This document shows, in pieces, positions 1-11,120 of a DNA stretch of 28,541 bases. Positions within the stretch are counted from its first letter, which is position 1. The number at the start of each line of letters is the position of its first letter. Source of the stretch: Nemertoderma westbladi (taxonomy: Eukaryota; Xenacoelomorpha; Nemertodermatida; Nemertodermatidae); the NCBI GenBank assembly GCA_032718475.1, contig JAUCBJ010002658.1, positions 1 to 28,541 on the forward strand, written 5' to 3'. A model generated the notes under the pieces. The model ran no database searches and was not told the origin of the DNA. It worked only from the letters and a program-made list of their open reading frames with translations. The position numbers and the translations under genes were made by a program.

Positions 1-111
1 ATATCGGAACCTTGCTGCATCAAGGCCCCCATACCGAACCAGGCGGTGTTCATTAATGTGAACTGGTTCTCAACTATTGATGAATCGAGATTGCAAGGGT
101 GCGGGTTGTGC
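1..111 (-). CDS. Kainate-type ionotropic glutamate receptor, pore-loop exon (partial)
   Basis: Minus-strand exon that continues past the window edge. After one base completing a split Trp codon it reads HNPHPCN, then a segment ending [14 protein letters not shown]. This is the linker after M1 and the re-entrant pore loop of AMPA/kainate receptors; the NPHPCN stretch is characteristic of the kainate subfamily. The Q/R-site position carries Gln (MQQG), the usual genomically encoded state. The exon starts after an acceptor TTACAG (AG at 113-112), and its phase joins exactly to the donor at 6049, so both exons belong to one gene. Family knowledge: a ligand-gated cation channel subunit of the neuronal plasma membrane. 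The exon has no stops or frameshifts, so the gene appears intact here. The subtype call (kainate rather than AMPA) rests on this short segment. Confidence 0.93.
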
Positions 112-237
112 CTGTAATATATTAGTAATGTCAAACACAATTAAATAAAGTAACCATACTGCAGGGTATCCAAGCTATTGTTCATATTGGTCTTTATTCA
201 TTACTAGCAGGCAATACCCGAGGCATGTTACCCGGTA

Positions 238-330
238 TTTCCCGCTACCGCATAGGCCTACTGCGTACTGGTACCGGTATAGGCCTACTGACGTACCGGT
301 ACCCAGTACCGGTACCGATCGTGAATTAAA
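238..330. repeat. Cluster of palindromic motifs TACCGGTA / TAGGCCTA
   Basis: Within about 90 bases TAGGCCTA-type and GTACCGGTAC-type self-complementary words recur several times in alternation, so the stretch could form multiple hairpins. The same words recur singly elsewhere (near 8164, 8466, 8605, 15470, 15866, 15889, 18682 and 18928). It lies in the receptor intron and no function is visible. A (GA)n tract follows near 389-405 and a poly-C tract at about 511-534. Confidence 0.6.
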
Positions 331-643
331 CTTTTCGAGTGCTTTTTCCAGCGCAATCCCTCTGCCCGTTTTGGAGGAGTTCGAACACAGAGAGAGAGAG
401 AGAGACAGAATTTGATTTTTATAGGTATAGATAACCTTAGAAAGCTTGCTTTAGGAAGGATTTAATCAATGTTCGGTTATTGAGTTGTTGCAGAAGGGGA
501 GGTCGATTAGCCCCCCCCCCCCACCCCCCCCACCCATTGTATTTTAGTAATCGCCCAACGAAATCCTACGAAATTTCGACTGTAGGTGAACAAATGATCG
601 ATGAACACTTCCTAACCTTAAAAAAATAACAATTTTATAAGCA

Positions 644-697
644 ACTACTACTGTACTACTACTAGGTCGAGCGAACTCGGACAGTGGAAATTAGATC
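644..697 (-). mobile_element. 3' end of RTE-like non-LTR element 2, separated by the element 1 insertion
   Basis: On the minus strand this piece begins GATCTAATTTCCACT, the codons that also occur at the other side of element 1 (3910-3924), and ends with CCTAGTAGTAG and further TAG/TAC triplets. It is therefore the 3' terminus and short-repeat tail of the antisense element whose body lies at 3910-4918. A triplet-repeat tail instead of poly(A) is typical of RTE-type elements. Confidence 0.75.
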
Positions 698-880
698 AGG
701 TCAGGTCAGGTATTCTAGGTCATTGATCAAGAAAACTTGCCACCTCCATGCAGCATAAAGGCGGTGCCACCTGTAGCTGCATAGACCGTCTTACTAGGGC
801 AAATCTGGTCCTGTAACTAGGACCCCCCCTCGTTCTGGGATAAGGACGCCCTTGGTCCTGGATTAAGGACCCGTATACTT

Positions 881-1105
881 GGCTGCAGGGGTATATGGCC
901 TGGCCAGGCAGATGGTGATCTACCAATGGCTGGTCAGGAGTAGAGTGTTCTCATGTCCACTCTGAGTGCACTTCACTGCGACCTGCACCTGGCAGCAGGG
1001 GTACAGGGCATGACCCAGCAGATGAGCTGCACAGCCAATGGTGGGTCATGTGCGCGAGAGTAGATATGGGTGATGGGCCTCATATCTGACTCCACTGCGA
1101 CACCC
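881..1105 (+). repeat. Two imperfect tandem monomers in the 5' noncoding part of element 1
   Basis: Two stretches of roughly 110 bases resemble each other. Each opens with GGC(T/A)GCAGGGGTA, continues through a CAGATG block and a CCAATGG block, and ends in CACTGCGAC. Tandem monomers at the 5' end of non-LTR elements often act as promoter units; that role is inference here. The similarity was judged by eye and is imperfect. Confidence 0.55.
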
Positions 1106-1153
1106 ACCATGTGGAATGGCAAACCAGGGTGTGGTATTTGCCCCGAGAGCTGA

Positions 1154-3873
1154 CTCGGCAAAAAAGCACCCCAACCCCCACTATGGATTACATTAGTAAT
1201 GCGGAGGTCCGGCTACTACAGGCCTAAGGTGGTTCTGATTGTGTGCTACTCTCCAACTAGTGTTGCCCCTGTAGAGGAGGTGGAAAATTTCTACCACAAT
1301 CTACAAGCAGCTACTGATGGAGTGGATCAGCATGCTTTCTTAACATTCCTGGGAGACTTTAATGCAAGTCTGCATCAATCACCTACATCGCCCTGGGTCT
1401 ATAGCAATAGTGTTAACCGAAATTCCGTCCATCTTCAGGATTTTATCTCTGGAAATGGATTGTTTTCGGCTGGAACCCAGTTCAAGAAGCGAACTGGAAA
1501 GCTATGGACTCATAGTGGACCCAGTGGTCACAAGTCCCAGATAGACCATATCCTGTTTCGTAGGAAATACAGGAGCTCTATACAAGACTGTAATGCATTT
1601 ACACTACGACCCTTCTCTAGTGATCACCGCCTTATTGTGGCCAAGGTAAGACTTAGTCTGCGTGCTAGCAGAACAACGAAATCTGCCTTGCCGCGGCATG
1701 ACTGGTCCTCTCTGTTGCAACAGCCAAGTGTAAGATCCAGCTTCTCACTACAGCTGAGCAACAGGTATGAGGCTCTTGCCTCTGAGGCGGCAGATCACTG
1801 TGAGGGCTATACTGCCTTCACAGAGGCAGTTAAGTTAGCAGCTGCAGAAACAGTTCCTGTATACCCTCGAAACAGGAAACGGGCCCCCTGGACTGACAAC
1901 AAAATTCAGAAGTGCCGAAATGACCTCTACAAGGCGCAGAAAGAGTCCCGACTCAAACAGACTACAGCGGCCAAGAATGCAGTTAAGGCTGCATCTAAGT
2001 CCCTGAACAGGCAGTACTCTGTTAATTTACAGGAGCTAATAAACCAACAGGTTGATGCCATCAATGATGCTGACGACAGCAGGCAATCATCCCAGGCATG
2101 GAGATCGATCAACTTGCTTGCTGGTCGAAAAAGCCAACCAACCACCAAGGTTAAGGCTGAATCACCAGCCGATCGCCTCAATGGTTGGAAGGCCCACTTT
2201 GAAAAGCTCCTCAATAATGACAGGGTATTGCCTGATAACTTTATAGAAGTAAAAGTGTCTGAGTCTGTACTCCCAGATATTCCCATTGGCGATATCTCCT
2301 TTGCAGAAGTGAAGGCTGCTGCAAAGAGCATTAAGACCAATCGTGCCAGTGGAGTAGATGGTGTTCCCCCTGAGGTCTTTAAAATACCTGAGTGTTTAAA
2401 GCTCATCTATCCCATCATAGTAGACATGTACCGTACAACAAGAGTCCCACAAGAAATGAAAACAAATAAGTTGGTGCCAGTTCCCAAGAAGGGCAACCTA
2501 ACACTCTATGGTTCTTTTCGGGGAATCTCATTGATCTCGATTGCTGCAAAACTATACAATAGAATTCTATTAAATCGCATCAGGGATCCCATTGAGAGAC
2601 TGCTACGTGGAAATCAGAATGGGTTCCGTAAAGGTCGTGGGACCATGGAGCCCATTTTGGCACTTAGAAGGATAATTGAAGAGTTATCAAAAAAGAAAGA
2701 CAGGCATCTGGCTGTTATCTTTGTTGACTTCTTCAAGGCCTTTGATTCAGTCTCTCGCTCACGTATGTTCAGCATACTTTCATTATATGGGATTCCTGAT
2801 GAAATTATTGCAGCAATCAGATCAGTATACGATGGTTCGACAACATTTGTGTCTACTGTTGACGGTGATACAGAACCATTTGAAGTGTTATGGGGCGTCC
2901 TCCAAGGAGACACACTTGCACCATTCTTGTTCATTATTGTGGTTGACTATGTTCTACGCATGTCCTTAGATCATCATAATGATGATGGGGTGATGATAAC
3001 TCCACCTACTGGCTCCAGAAGTCGAGGAAATCCTGCCAAGTACCTAACTGATCTAGACTTTGCTGATGACTTAGGAGTACTCTCAGAATCATTAGAGGGA
3101 ACCCAGCGGCTCCTCAGCTCATTAGAACATGCTGCTTCTAGTGTTGGTCTTTTTATTAACTCCAGAAAGACCAAAATTCTGACAGTTAACTTTGAAAGTG
3201 AAACTTCGATCCTAGTAGTAACTTTGAAAGTCCTCAGCAAGTCTCTGATCGGATGAGCATAAGCTCAAAGGATGGTATGCTTGAGCATGTGGACGACTTC
3301 TGTTACCTGGGATCATGGATCCGGAAGTCAGGTGAGGACCTTCGAATACGTAAGGGAAAGGCATGGGCAGCCTTGAATAGGCTTTCCAGGATTTGGAAGT
3401 CACCTAGAATTAATCGGAAACTTAAGGTCCGATTATTTAGAGCAGCAGTAGTTCCAGTACTCCTCTACGGGAGTCCATGCTGGGCTCTAACTGCTGAGGA
3501 CACCAAATCTCTGGATGGCACATTCACAAGAATGCTACGCCGGGTTCATTGTGTCAAGTTCAATGCACACATCTCCAACCAGACACTATATAACATTGGA
3601 GGTGTCTCATTGGTTCCCCCAAGCTTGACACTAGAACAAAATCGCCTCCGCTTTGCAGGACATTGCTTTCGCCGTGAGGACCAGCCAGTGCATAATCTTG
3701 TACTTTGGCAGCCTCATGGAGTGAATAAGCATGGTGGACAGCCCATGACTTTCTTGAGACGCATCTTAAAGGACACTGGCCTTGAAGATGCGGATGATCT
3801 AGCAAATGTCATGGGTGATAGGGAGTTGTGGCGGTGCAATTTTGTCGATAAGCCGGCACAGCATTCTTAAAAT
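1154..3873 (+). pseudogene. Endonuclease/reverse transcriptase ORF of element 1, frameshifted
   Basis: The first open part (Met at 1199, open from 1154) has the C-terminal half of an APE-type endonuclease: GDFN at residues 52-55, IDH at 115-117 and SDH at 141-143. A reverse transcriptase follows, with GVLQGDTLAP and the catalytic FADD at residues 621-624. The N-terminal half of the endonuclease, with its first catalytic residues, is absent, since the sequence upstream is noncoding. Near 3200 a 32-base net insertion shifts the frame. The C-terminal part continues from 3253 to the stop at 3870 and includes the usual YLGSW and RFAGHCFR blocks of this group. The protein would nick DNA and copy element RNA at the target, but this copy cannot make a complete one. 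Confidence 0.88.
3187..3231 (+). mobile_element. 19-bp micro-insertion with 13-bp target duplication inside element 1
   Basis: TAACTTTGAAAGT occurs at 3187-3199 and again at 3219-3231. Between them are 19 bases ending CGATCCTAGTAG, which equals the 3' terminus of this very family (compare 3892-3909). The second copy of the family (17042-18353) has a single TAACTTTGAAAGT and no insert at this place, giving the pre-insertion state. The structure is that of an extremely 5'-truncated retrotransposition event, and its 32-base net gain causes the frameshift. Confidence 0.85.
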
Positions 3874-3909
3874 GCAGCTGCAATGCAGCATGCCGATCCT
3901 AGTAGTAGT

Positions 3910-4918
3910 AGTGGAAATTAGATCTTTCCAGGCTTCCCGATTCTCCATAGTTGTCGCAATTTCGTTTCTCTCAAGTTCAGTATCCCTTTCAAGTTGATCT
4001 ATATATGTTATGGCAGGTCGTCCACGACTACGCTTTCCATGTGTTGGTTGTCAGAAAAGTAGATCTGGTATGATCTCGTCTTTACTTTTCCAGCATTGCC
4101 CACTGAATCTTAATCTGCGTTCGCGGAGGGTGGTTGATACAGGTGGTATTGTACCATAAAGCTCGGCGTTTGTCATGTGTTGTCTCCAGCTGATGTTTAG
4201 GGCTGCCCTCAGTAGTCTTGTGTAGCAACCATCAATTCGGTGTTCACGTGATTTCGTCAGTGTCCAGGTCTCTCAAAATTACACTTTCCACTGTGGCTCG
4301 AAAGAACTTAGTCTTCAGGTGCCTGGAGAGATCTGATTTACAGATAGTATCCATTTTGATAGAGCTACCCAATCCTTTGCTTTCCTAACTTGTATGTCCT
4401 TTTTGCTACTCTCTATCCATGACCCAAGGTACTGGAAGTCGTCATCCTTCCTTAGTTGACTATTAGTTGACAATTGTTGTCAAGTTTCCATCAACATTAA
4501 ATGTCATGAATTCTGTCTTGGTAGCATTTATATGCAATCCAACATCCTTACCCTTAGCAGCCCTCTCCACTTTATTTAGTAGAAGCTGTGTATCTGCTAG
4601 CGTATTAGAGAGCAGGGCGATGTCATCCGCAAAGTTGGTGTCTGTGACTGTAGTTGTCGGATATCTACTACTTCTGCGTTCTTGAAGTGTAAATCCCAGA
4701 TCTTCACCCTTTGTGGCCGTCCTCATTGCGTAATCCAGCACAATTACAAATAGTAATGGCGCCATTGTATCATCTTGCATTACGCCAGCCAGGATTGAGA
4801 AGAACTCAATATCACAATCTGGTGAGAGTACCTGAGCTTCTGTTTCACAATATAGTAATCAAACGCCAGCCACAATTACCTCTGGTATTCCATAAGCTCT
4901 TAGGATTTCCATCATTTT
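3910..4918 (-). mobile_element. RTE-like non-LTR element 2, 5'-truncated, decayed
   Basis: Reading leftward on the minus strand from about 4918, fragments of a reverse transcriptase appear. They begin MMEILRAYGIPEVIV, continue with a degenerate QDDTMAPLLF block (normally GDT), the catalytic FADD in DTNFADDIALL, the YLGSW block of the thumb region, and a C-terminus LRFSGQCWK to ENREAWKDLI. There is an in-frame stop just before the QDDT block and at least one frameshift between 4250 and 4420. The 5' part of the reverse transcriptase and the whole endonuclease are missing. Its last codons and tail lie at 644-697, on the other side of element 1. It is related to element 1 but a distinct family. 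Confidence 0.82.
4463..4780 (-). pseudogene. Longest intact reverse transcriptase fragment of element 2
   Basis: This 105-codon stretch carries the palm-domain core: QDDTMAPLLFVIVLDYAMR, then the catalytic motif NFADDIALLSNT, then a segment ending FMTFNVDGN. In related elements the first motif reads QGDT, so the Gly position is changed here. It is part of the truncated antisense element and has no start of its own; the frame upstream is closed by a stop at about 4847. Confidence 0.8.
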
Positions 4919-5039
4919 ACTTTTTTTCATAAGATGGGTATCATAATTTTCATGAAAAATAGAAGAACCTAATCCCAGAACAAAATTTAAAGTTCTTTTT
5001 ATTTTAAAAATAATAGTGTGGCTTTGATGTGTATCTCTC

Positions 5040-5830
5040 TCTAGTGTTGGTTTTTTGGGACGCTGAATCGAAAGCTATTTTTCGTGCATCTAAGATCTGG
5101 GCGTGGCACTTAAAAATTTGAAAAATATGAGATGCGGAAAATACCACCATCTTTTGATTTCAATGCATTTTCATAGGTTTTCGCTGATTTGAATAACATT
5201 ACTCTAATAACCAGAATACATAGAGGTACCTCATTTTTAGCGCACTAAAATTATGCCTTGGCACCTCAAATTTCGAAATTAAAGAAAATATGCCCAAGTT
5301 TTTATTACAAAATGACAAACAATTACATATTCAGCTTTATGTAATACTTGCAATCGATTCAGCTGACCGGAAAACATATAAAAATACATTGAAAGATAAA
5401 AATACATAAAAAACCAGATACAAAATACAAATAAAATCTTTGCCGTTTTTCCAAATCTCATAAATTTCAAGTGTGCTTGGCCCTTGGTGTTGAACAAAAA
5501 TGAGGTACCACTAGCTACAACTGGGTACCACTAGGTACCACTAGGTACCACTAGGTGTTGCTGGTTTTTAGAGTCTCTCATTCGAATCAGCGACCCAGAA
5601 AACCTATAAAAATTAGTTGAAATCAAAACTTAGACGTATTTTCAGAATCTTGAATATTGCAAAATTTGAAGTGCCACGAACGAATTTTGGATGACGGACT
5701 ACTACGCTTACATACTTGTATTGAGGAGTAGAGCACTCCATACCAATCAGAATCAATAAAAAACCTAAAACCATCACTAAGGTTAGCTAACTCATAGGTT
5801 ATCACTAAGGATGAACTCATAAATGACCTT
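5040..5830. repeat. Fold-back cluster of a recurring unit in both orientations
   Basis: A core like GGTTTT-(GGG)-TCGCTGATTCGAAT appears forward near 5052 and 5175 and in reverse complement near 5350, 5590 and (weaker) 5745. Flanks repeat too: CGTGGCACTT at about 5101 faces AAGTGCCACG near 5670, and GAGGTACCTCATTTTT near 5223 faces AAAAATGAGGTACC near 5497. The whole stretch is thus an imperfect inverted repeat around a centre near 5390. A short tandem ACTAGGTACC array (about 5505-5555) sits in the right arm. No coding sequence is seen. It could be a palindromic MITE or a nested set of small repeats. Confidence 0.6.
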
Positions 5831-6049
5831 AAATAATTTCAAAAAAAAATATGTGCTGGGGACAAAATTTTTAGGTGACACCCACAACGAAAAGTATAGA
5901 AATCCACTGAGATGCCGTTTTTTTGCAAACGAGGCCCATTAATCATATTTCCATTGTTTACACACCAAAAAATCAACTTACATTTTACCGGTAAAATGTC
6001 TAAATCTATCCTAATAAACAATAACCAGCTATTCTTAACGGTATCTTAC

Positions 6050-6291
6050 CATTCATAGGGAGTAAACCTCCCAACCACATATAGAATAGCCGTCAAAGAA
6101 ATGTAAGCAACCAATACGTAAAGCCAGATCATCTCATCTAACGGCCTGAGGAAACTAAACTTGTCCGGTTCACCTTTTGATTGACTTTTCATAAGTATCG
6201 TTATTCCAAGATTCATATACGGAGTAGCGAAATCCACAACCTGTTGTCTCTCGTAAGTGATTGTTAGAGGGGCGATGGCAATGTCAGCTTC
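6050..6291 (-). CDS. Kainate-type ionotropic glutamate receptor, end of S1 and M1 exon
   Basis: Minus-strand exon of about 80 codons. It reads EADIAIAPLTITYERQQVVD, then FATPYMNLGITILM, a FSFLRPL block, the hydrophobic helix M1 (WLYVLVAYISLTAILYVVG) and RFTPYEW. In known receptors the Pro, Thr and Arg of the APLTITxxR stretch contact the agonist carboxylate, and all three are present. The donor is GAATG|GTAAGAT. The upstream edge is placed at CCCCAG|GAAGCTGAC (AG at 6293-6292). The frame stays open further up (NDVAQLDIPQ), so the exon could extend by about 40 bases. The next exon of the gene is at 1-111. No further upstream exon was recognised in the window, so the gene probably continues rightward around the other mobile elements or beyond them. 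Confidence 0.92.
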
Positions 6292-6345
6292 CTGGGGAAT
6301 ATCAAGTTGTGCAACATCGTTACATAAAAGGTTAAATATATTTTC

Positions 6346-6628
6346 TAATTACACTTTAGAATACTAAATATAGAAATAAATATATATTATTATTAATTAG
6401 TATTCCATGTTACACCCAAGATAATATATAATTACGGCCCCGATCCAGGTGGAGAGCGCAAATGGAGCATTTGCGCCATGCGAGTGAAGTCCGACTGCGT
6501 TGGCCATGTGGCATTATTCTAGAATATTTCGGCATTACTAGAGTCATGATTAGCACATTTTGCTGATGGTAAATAATAAATGCCTACCTTGATTTTGTTA
6601 AGGTCAGTAATGTTCCAAAAACTCTTGT
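6346..6628. other. Noncoding stretch with a possible hAT-like end
   Basis: AT-rich sequence, then GGCCCCGATCCAGGTGG near 6436, which resembles the GATCCAGG terminal words of hAT transposons (compare 11232-11248). Next comes a perfect 9-bp stem with a 3-base loop (GCGCAAATG/GAG/CATTTGCGC, 6456-6476). On the minus strand there is a donor-like AAG|GTAGGC near 6588, but no convincing receptor exon before it. Confidence 0.35.
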
Positions 6629-6696
6629 TGCGCCTGTCGATTCGTATAAATCGACAGGCGCATAGACCACCCCCCCCCCCCCCCCCCCCCCCCCCC
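6629..6696. repeat. 14-bp perfect hairpin followed by a 27-base poly-C tract
   Basis: TGCGCCTGTCGATT (6629-6642) and its exact reverse complement (6649-6662) are separated by six bases. Seven bases later a run of 27 C begins (6670-6696). Other C runs lie at about 511-534 and 16223-16245. The role is unknown; run lengths of this kind are prone to sequencing error. Confidence 0.8.
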
Positions 6697-6844
6697 AATT
6701 TATTCTACAAAAATTTGTGGCACGAAACACATCACACGAAATGGAATTACAATAAAAGCAGGCCATTTAAAACCATTTCCAATTAATTAATTCAGCACCT
6801 TAGAAAACCTTATAATATAAAAAAAAATTATTCAAATTTTTTGA

Positions 6845-6970
6845 GTTAACAAAGGTGGTTCTGAAATTAACGAAGGTGACCCAGAGCTATCGAGAGTGGT
6901 CGCAGAATTAACGAGTGAGGATCCTAAGTTAATAAGGATATTCCCTGGATTAATAAAAAATAATTAATAC
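6845..6970. repeat. Degenerate 21-bp tandem repeat, about six units
   Basis: Units start at 6845, 6866, 6887, 6908, 6929 and 6950. Most open with TTAAC or TTAAT and carry a purine-rich GAAGGTGAC-like middle. The first five read in one open frame as a seven-residue repeat (for example INEGDPE, LTSEDPK), but this frame is only about 40 codons, preceded immediately by TGA. I do not call a gene. Confidence 0.55.
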
Positions 6971-7129
6971 CAAAATTAATAACAAAAGAAGACACCCAAA
7001 ATACAATATCAGCAAATATAGAAATACTCAAATTAACAAAAAACACAAAAAGTTATATTTAATAAAAAATTTACAATTTAATATTGAACTTTTAAAGCTC
7101 TAAAATCACAAAGAAAACCCCATGAAGAT

Positions 7130-8110
7130 GTATTCCAATTACAATAAATTGTTCAACCCCAGTGATTTTGAAATACACCAGACATGTCAGATAGCATTAT
7201 AAGTATTATTTCCTTGTGCAAAAATGAATTCTTCTTGATATATTATATGCAAAAATTTTCAAAGCATATTCAAACAATCAAAAGCGTGAAACCGGTAGTC
7301 ACACAGCAATTGGATGTCTTTAATGGGATCGGAAACACTCCAGAGAACGTTTTAAAATAAACTTCACCATTCCAAAGTGAATACTTCTTGAGATATAGCC
7401 TTTCAAAAAATTAACCAATCATAGACCACGTAGCAAAACCCGGCAATCCAACGGCTATAAAACATCGTCAGTGAGTTAGTGCATACTCCAGAGAATATTC
7501 CTAGCCTTCAAACTTTATCCCAAAGTGAAACAAACTCGAGTTATCGTCGTTTGAAGAATTGGCCAATCACAGGCCGTATCTGGTGACCACAGTGTGGGGT
7601 GACTTGGGACATCAACACCAGATTCAGAACACCATCCAAAACATATTCGCATAAAATCTTCCATAACATGTCAAGGCCTAGGTATGTTTTCAGCGTTTGA
7701 AAATTTCAGCCAATCAGGTGCCAGATACAGTGACCACGGTACATGAGTGACCTGGGACCCCAATATACATCACCAGTGAGTTAGGGCATCCTCCAGAGAA
7801 TATTCCTAGCCTTCAAACTTCATCCCAAAGTGAAGCAAACTTGAGTTACCGTCGTTCAAAGAATTAGCCAATCAGGCGCCGTATCTGATGACCACAGTAT
7901 GGTGGTGACTTGGGACCTCAACGAGAGATTCAGAACACCATCCAAAATATATTTGCATAAAATCTTATCACAAATTGTCAAGGCCTAGGTACGTTTTCAG
8001 CGTTTGAATATTTCAGCCAATCAGGTGCCAGATACAGTGACCATGGTACGCGAGTGACCTGGGACCCCATAGAAGGTTCAGAGTACTGGCCAAAACATTT
8101 TCGCATCAAA
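7130..8110. repeat. Satellite-like array, about 150-bp units in 305-bp pairs
   Basis: Two copies of about 305 bases start at 7463 and 7768 with CATC(G/A)(T/C)CAGTGAGTTAG and are closely alike through ACTCCAGAGAATATTCCTAG, GGTGACTTGGGAC and CAAGGCCTAGGTA. Each contains two related halves, each with a GCCAATCA-like word followed by GTGACC and a TGGGAC block. A more diverged unit precedes (ACTCCAGAGAA near 7336, CCAATCAT near 7417) and a partial one follows (to about 8110). Similarity weakens leftward. No coding potential was seen. Confidence 0.75.
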
Positions 8111-8685
8111 TTGGAGGCCTAAGTAAAATGTTACTGTATATCGGCAAAGTCAAAGTCACCTACCGGTATTTGATCCTCAAAAGATCAGGTCTGTCTGTGT
8201 GATTTGGGTCTGATCATATTTTCCTTTGCAGGATATCGTCAGATAGCCTGGGTGGCTGTTATTTATTTTGATTTGGTGCGATTTGGGGTAATTTGATTTT
8301 TTTTGGGGTAAACCATGGTATCAATAACTGCCAGTCAAATGCCTACATTAAGAACATTGCTATAGTACTGTAGTAACGTCAATCATCTATAGCCTACAAC
8401 ACTAAGGGTTACCTGTCAGCCAATTACTGTACATGGGGAGATGGGTATACTAAGTACAGAAGTAGGCCTACTTGGGTATTCCTGTATTCATACTATTCAC
8501 ATATATGAAGATAGGGTACGTTTTGACTAAAATTCGGCATCTGATGTAACGTTTTGGCTAGGCCTATCTGCCAAAAGAACCTCCACTATATCTGCCCAAC
8601 ATGTAGGCCTACCATAGCTGCACCATAGTGATCACTACAGACTGTAATTTAGGTAGGTACCGGCAAGAGGTGTTTGGTATATCGT
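8111..8685. other. Noncoding stretch, nothing recognised
   Basis: AT-rich sequence with several TAGGCCTA and TACCGGTA palindromes and short T tracts. No open frame of note on either strand, no RNA gene recognised. Confidence 0.5.

Positions 8686-11120
<2,435 letters not shown>

Larger units (their letters stand above)
698..3909 (+). mobile_element. RTE-like non-LTR retrotransposon, element 1 (about 3.2 kb)
   Basis: The element is bounded by a 15-bp duplication AGTGGAAATTAGATC (683-697 and 3910-3924). It starts with AGGTCAGGTCAGG, has about 500 bases of noncoding 5' sequence with tandem monomers, then an endonuclease plus reverse transcriptase reading frame, and ends with GATCCTAGTAGTAGTAGT, a triplet tail. 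Element size, single open frame, APE-type endonuclease and short-repeat tail fit the RTE group; the exact clade is uncertain. It sits inside element 2 and is therefore younger than it. A near-identical partial copy (17042-18353) suggests recent activity of the family. Confidence 0.85.
112..6049 (-). other. Intron of the glutamate receptor gene, 5.9 kb, filled with mobile elements
   Basis: Donor G|GTAAGAT on the minus strand (GT at 6049-6048) and acceptor TTACAG (AG at 113-112). Exon phases match: TG at the end of the upstream exon plus G at the start of the downstream one gives Trp. Inside are two nested RTE-like retrotransposons (644-4918), a fold-back repeat cluster (5040-5830) and short simple repeats. 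Both splice sites and both exons remain clean, so the insertions seem tolerated. Intron status is inferred from conserved protein continuity and splice motifs, without transcript data. Confidence 0.85.

Noticed and set aside
5279-6021. Several minus-strand frames of 60-72 codons rich in Phe/Tyr
   Set aside because: Low-complexity AT-rich frames inside the receptor intron and fold-back cluster; no homology seen.
6584-6766. Minus-strand frame with a Gly run and a donor-like AAG|GTAGGC at its end, considered as an upstream receptor exon
   Set aside because: The Gly run is the poly-C tract, and the final residues do not align with the ligand-binding region expected before the M1 exon.
7463-8075. 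Possible CRISPR-like array in the repeated region
   Set aside because: Repeat units are long, diverged and without unique spacers; the setting is a eukaryotic intron or intergenic region.
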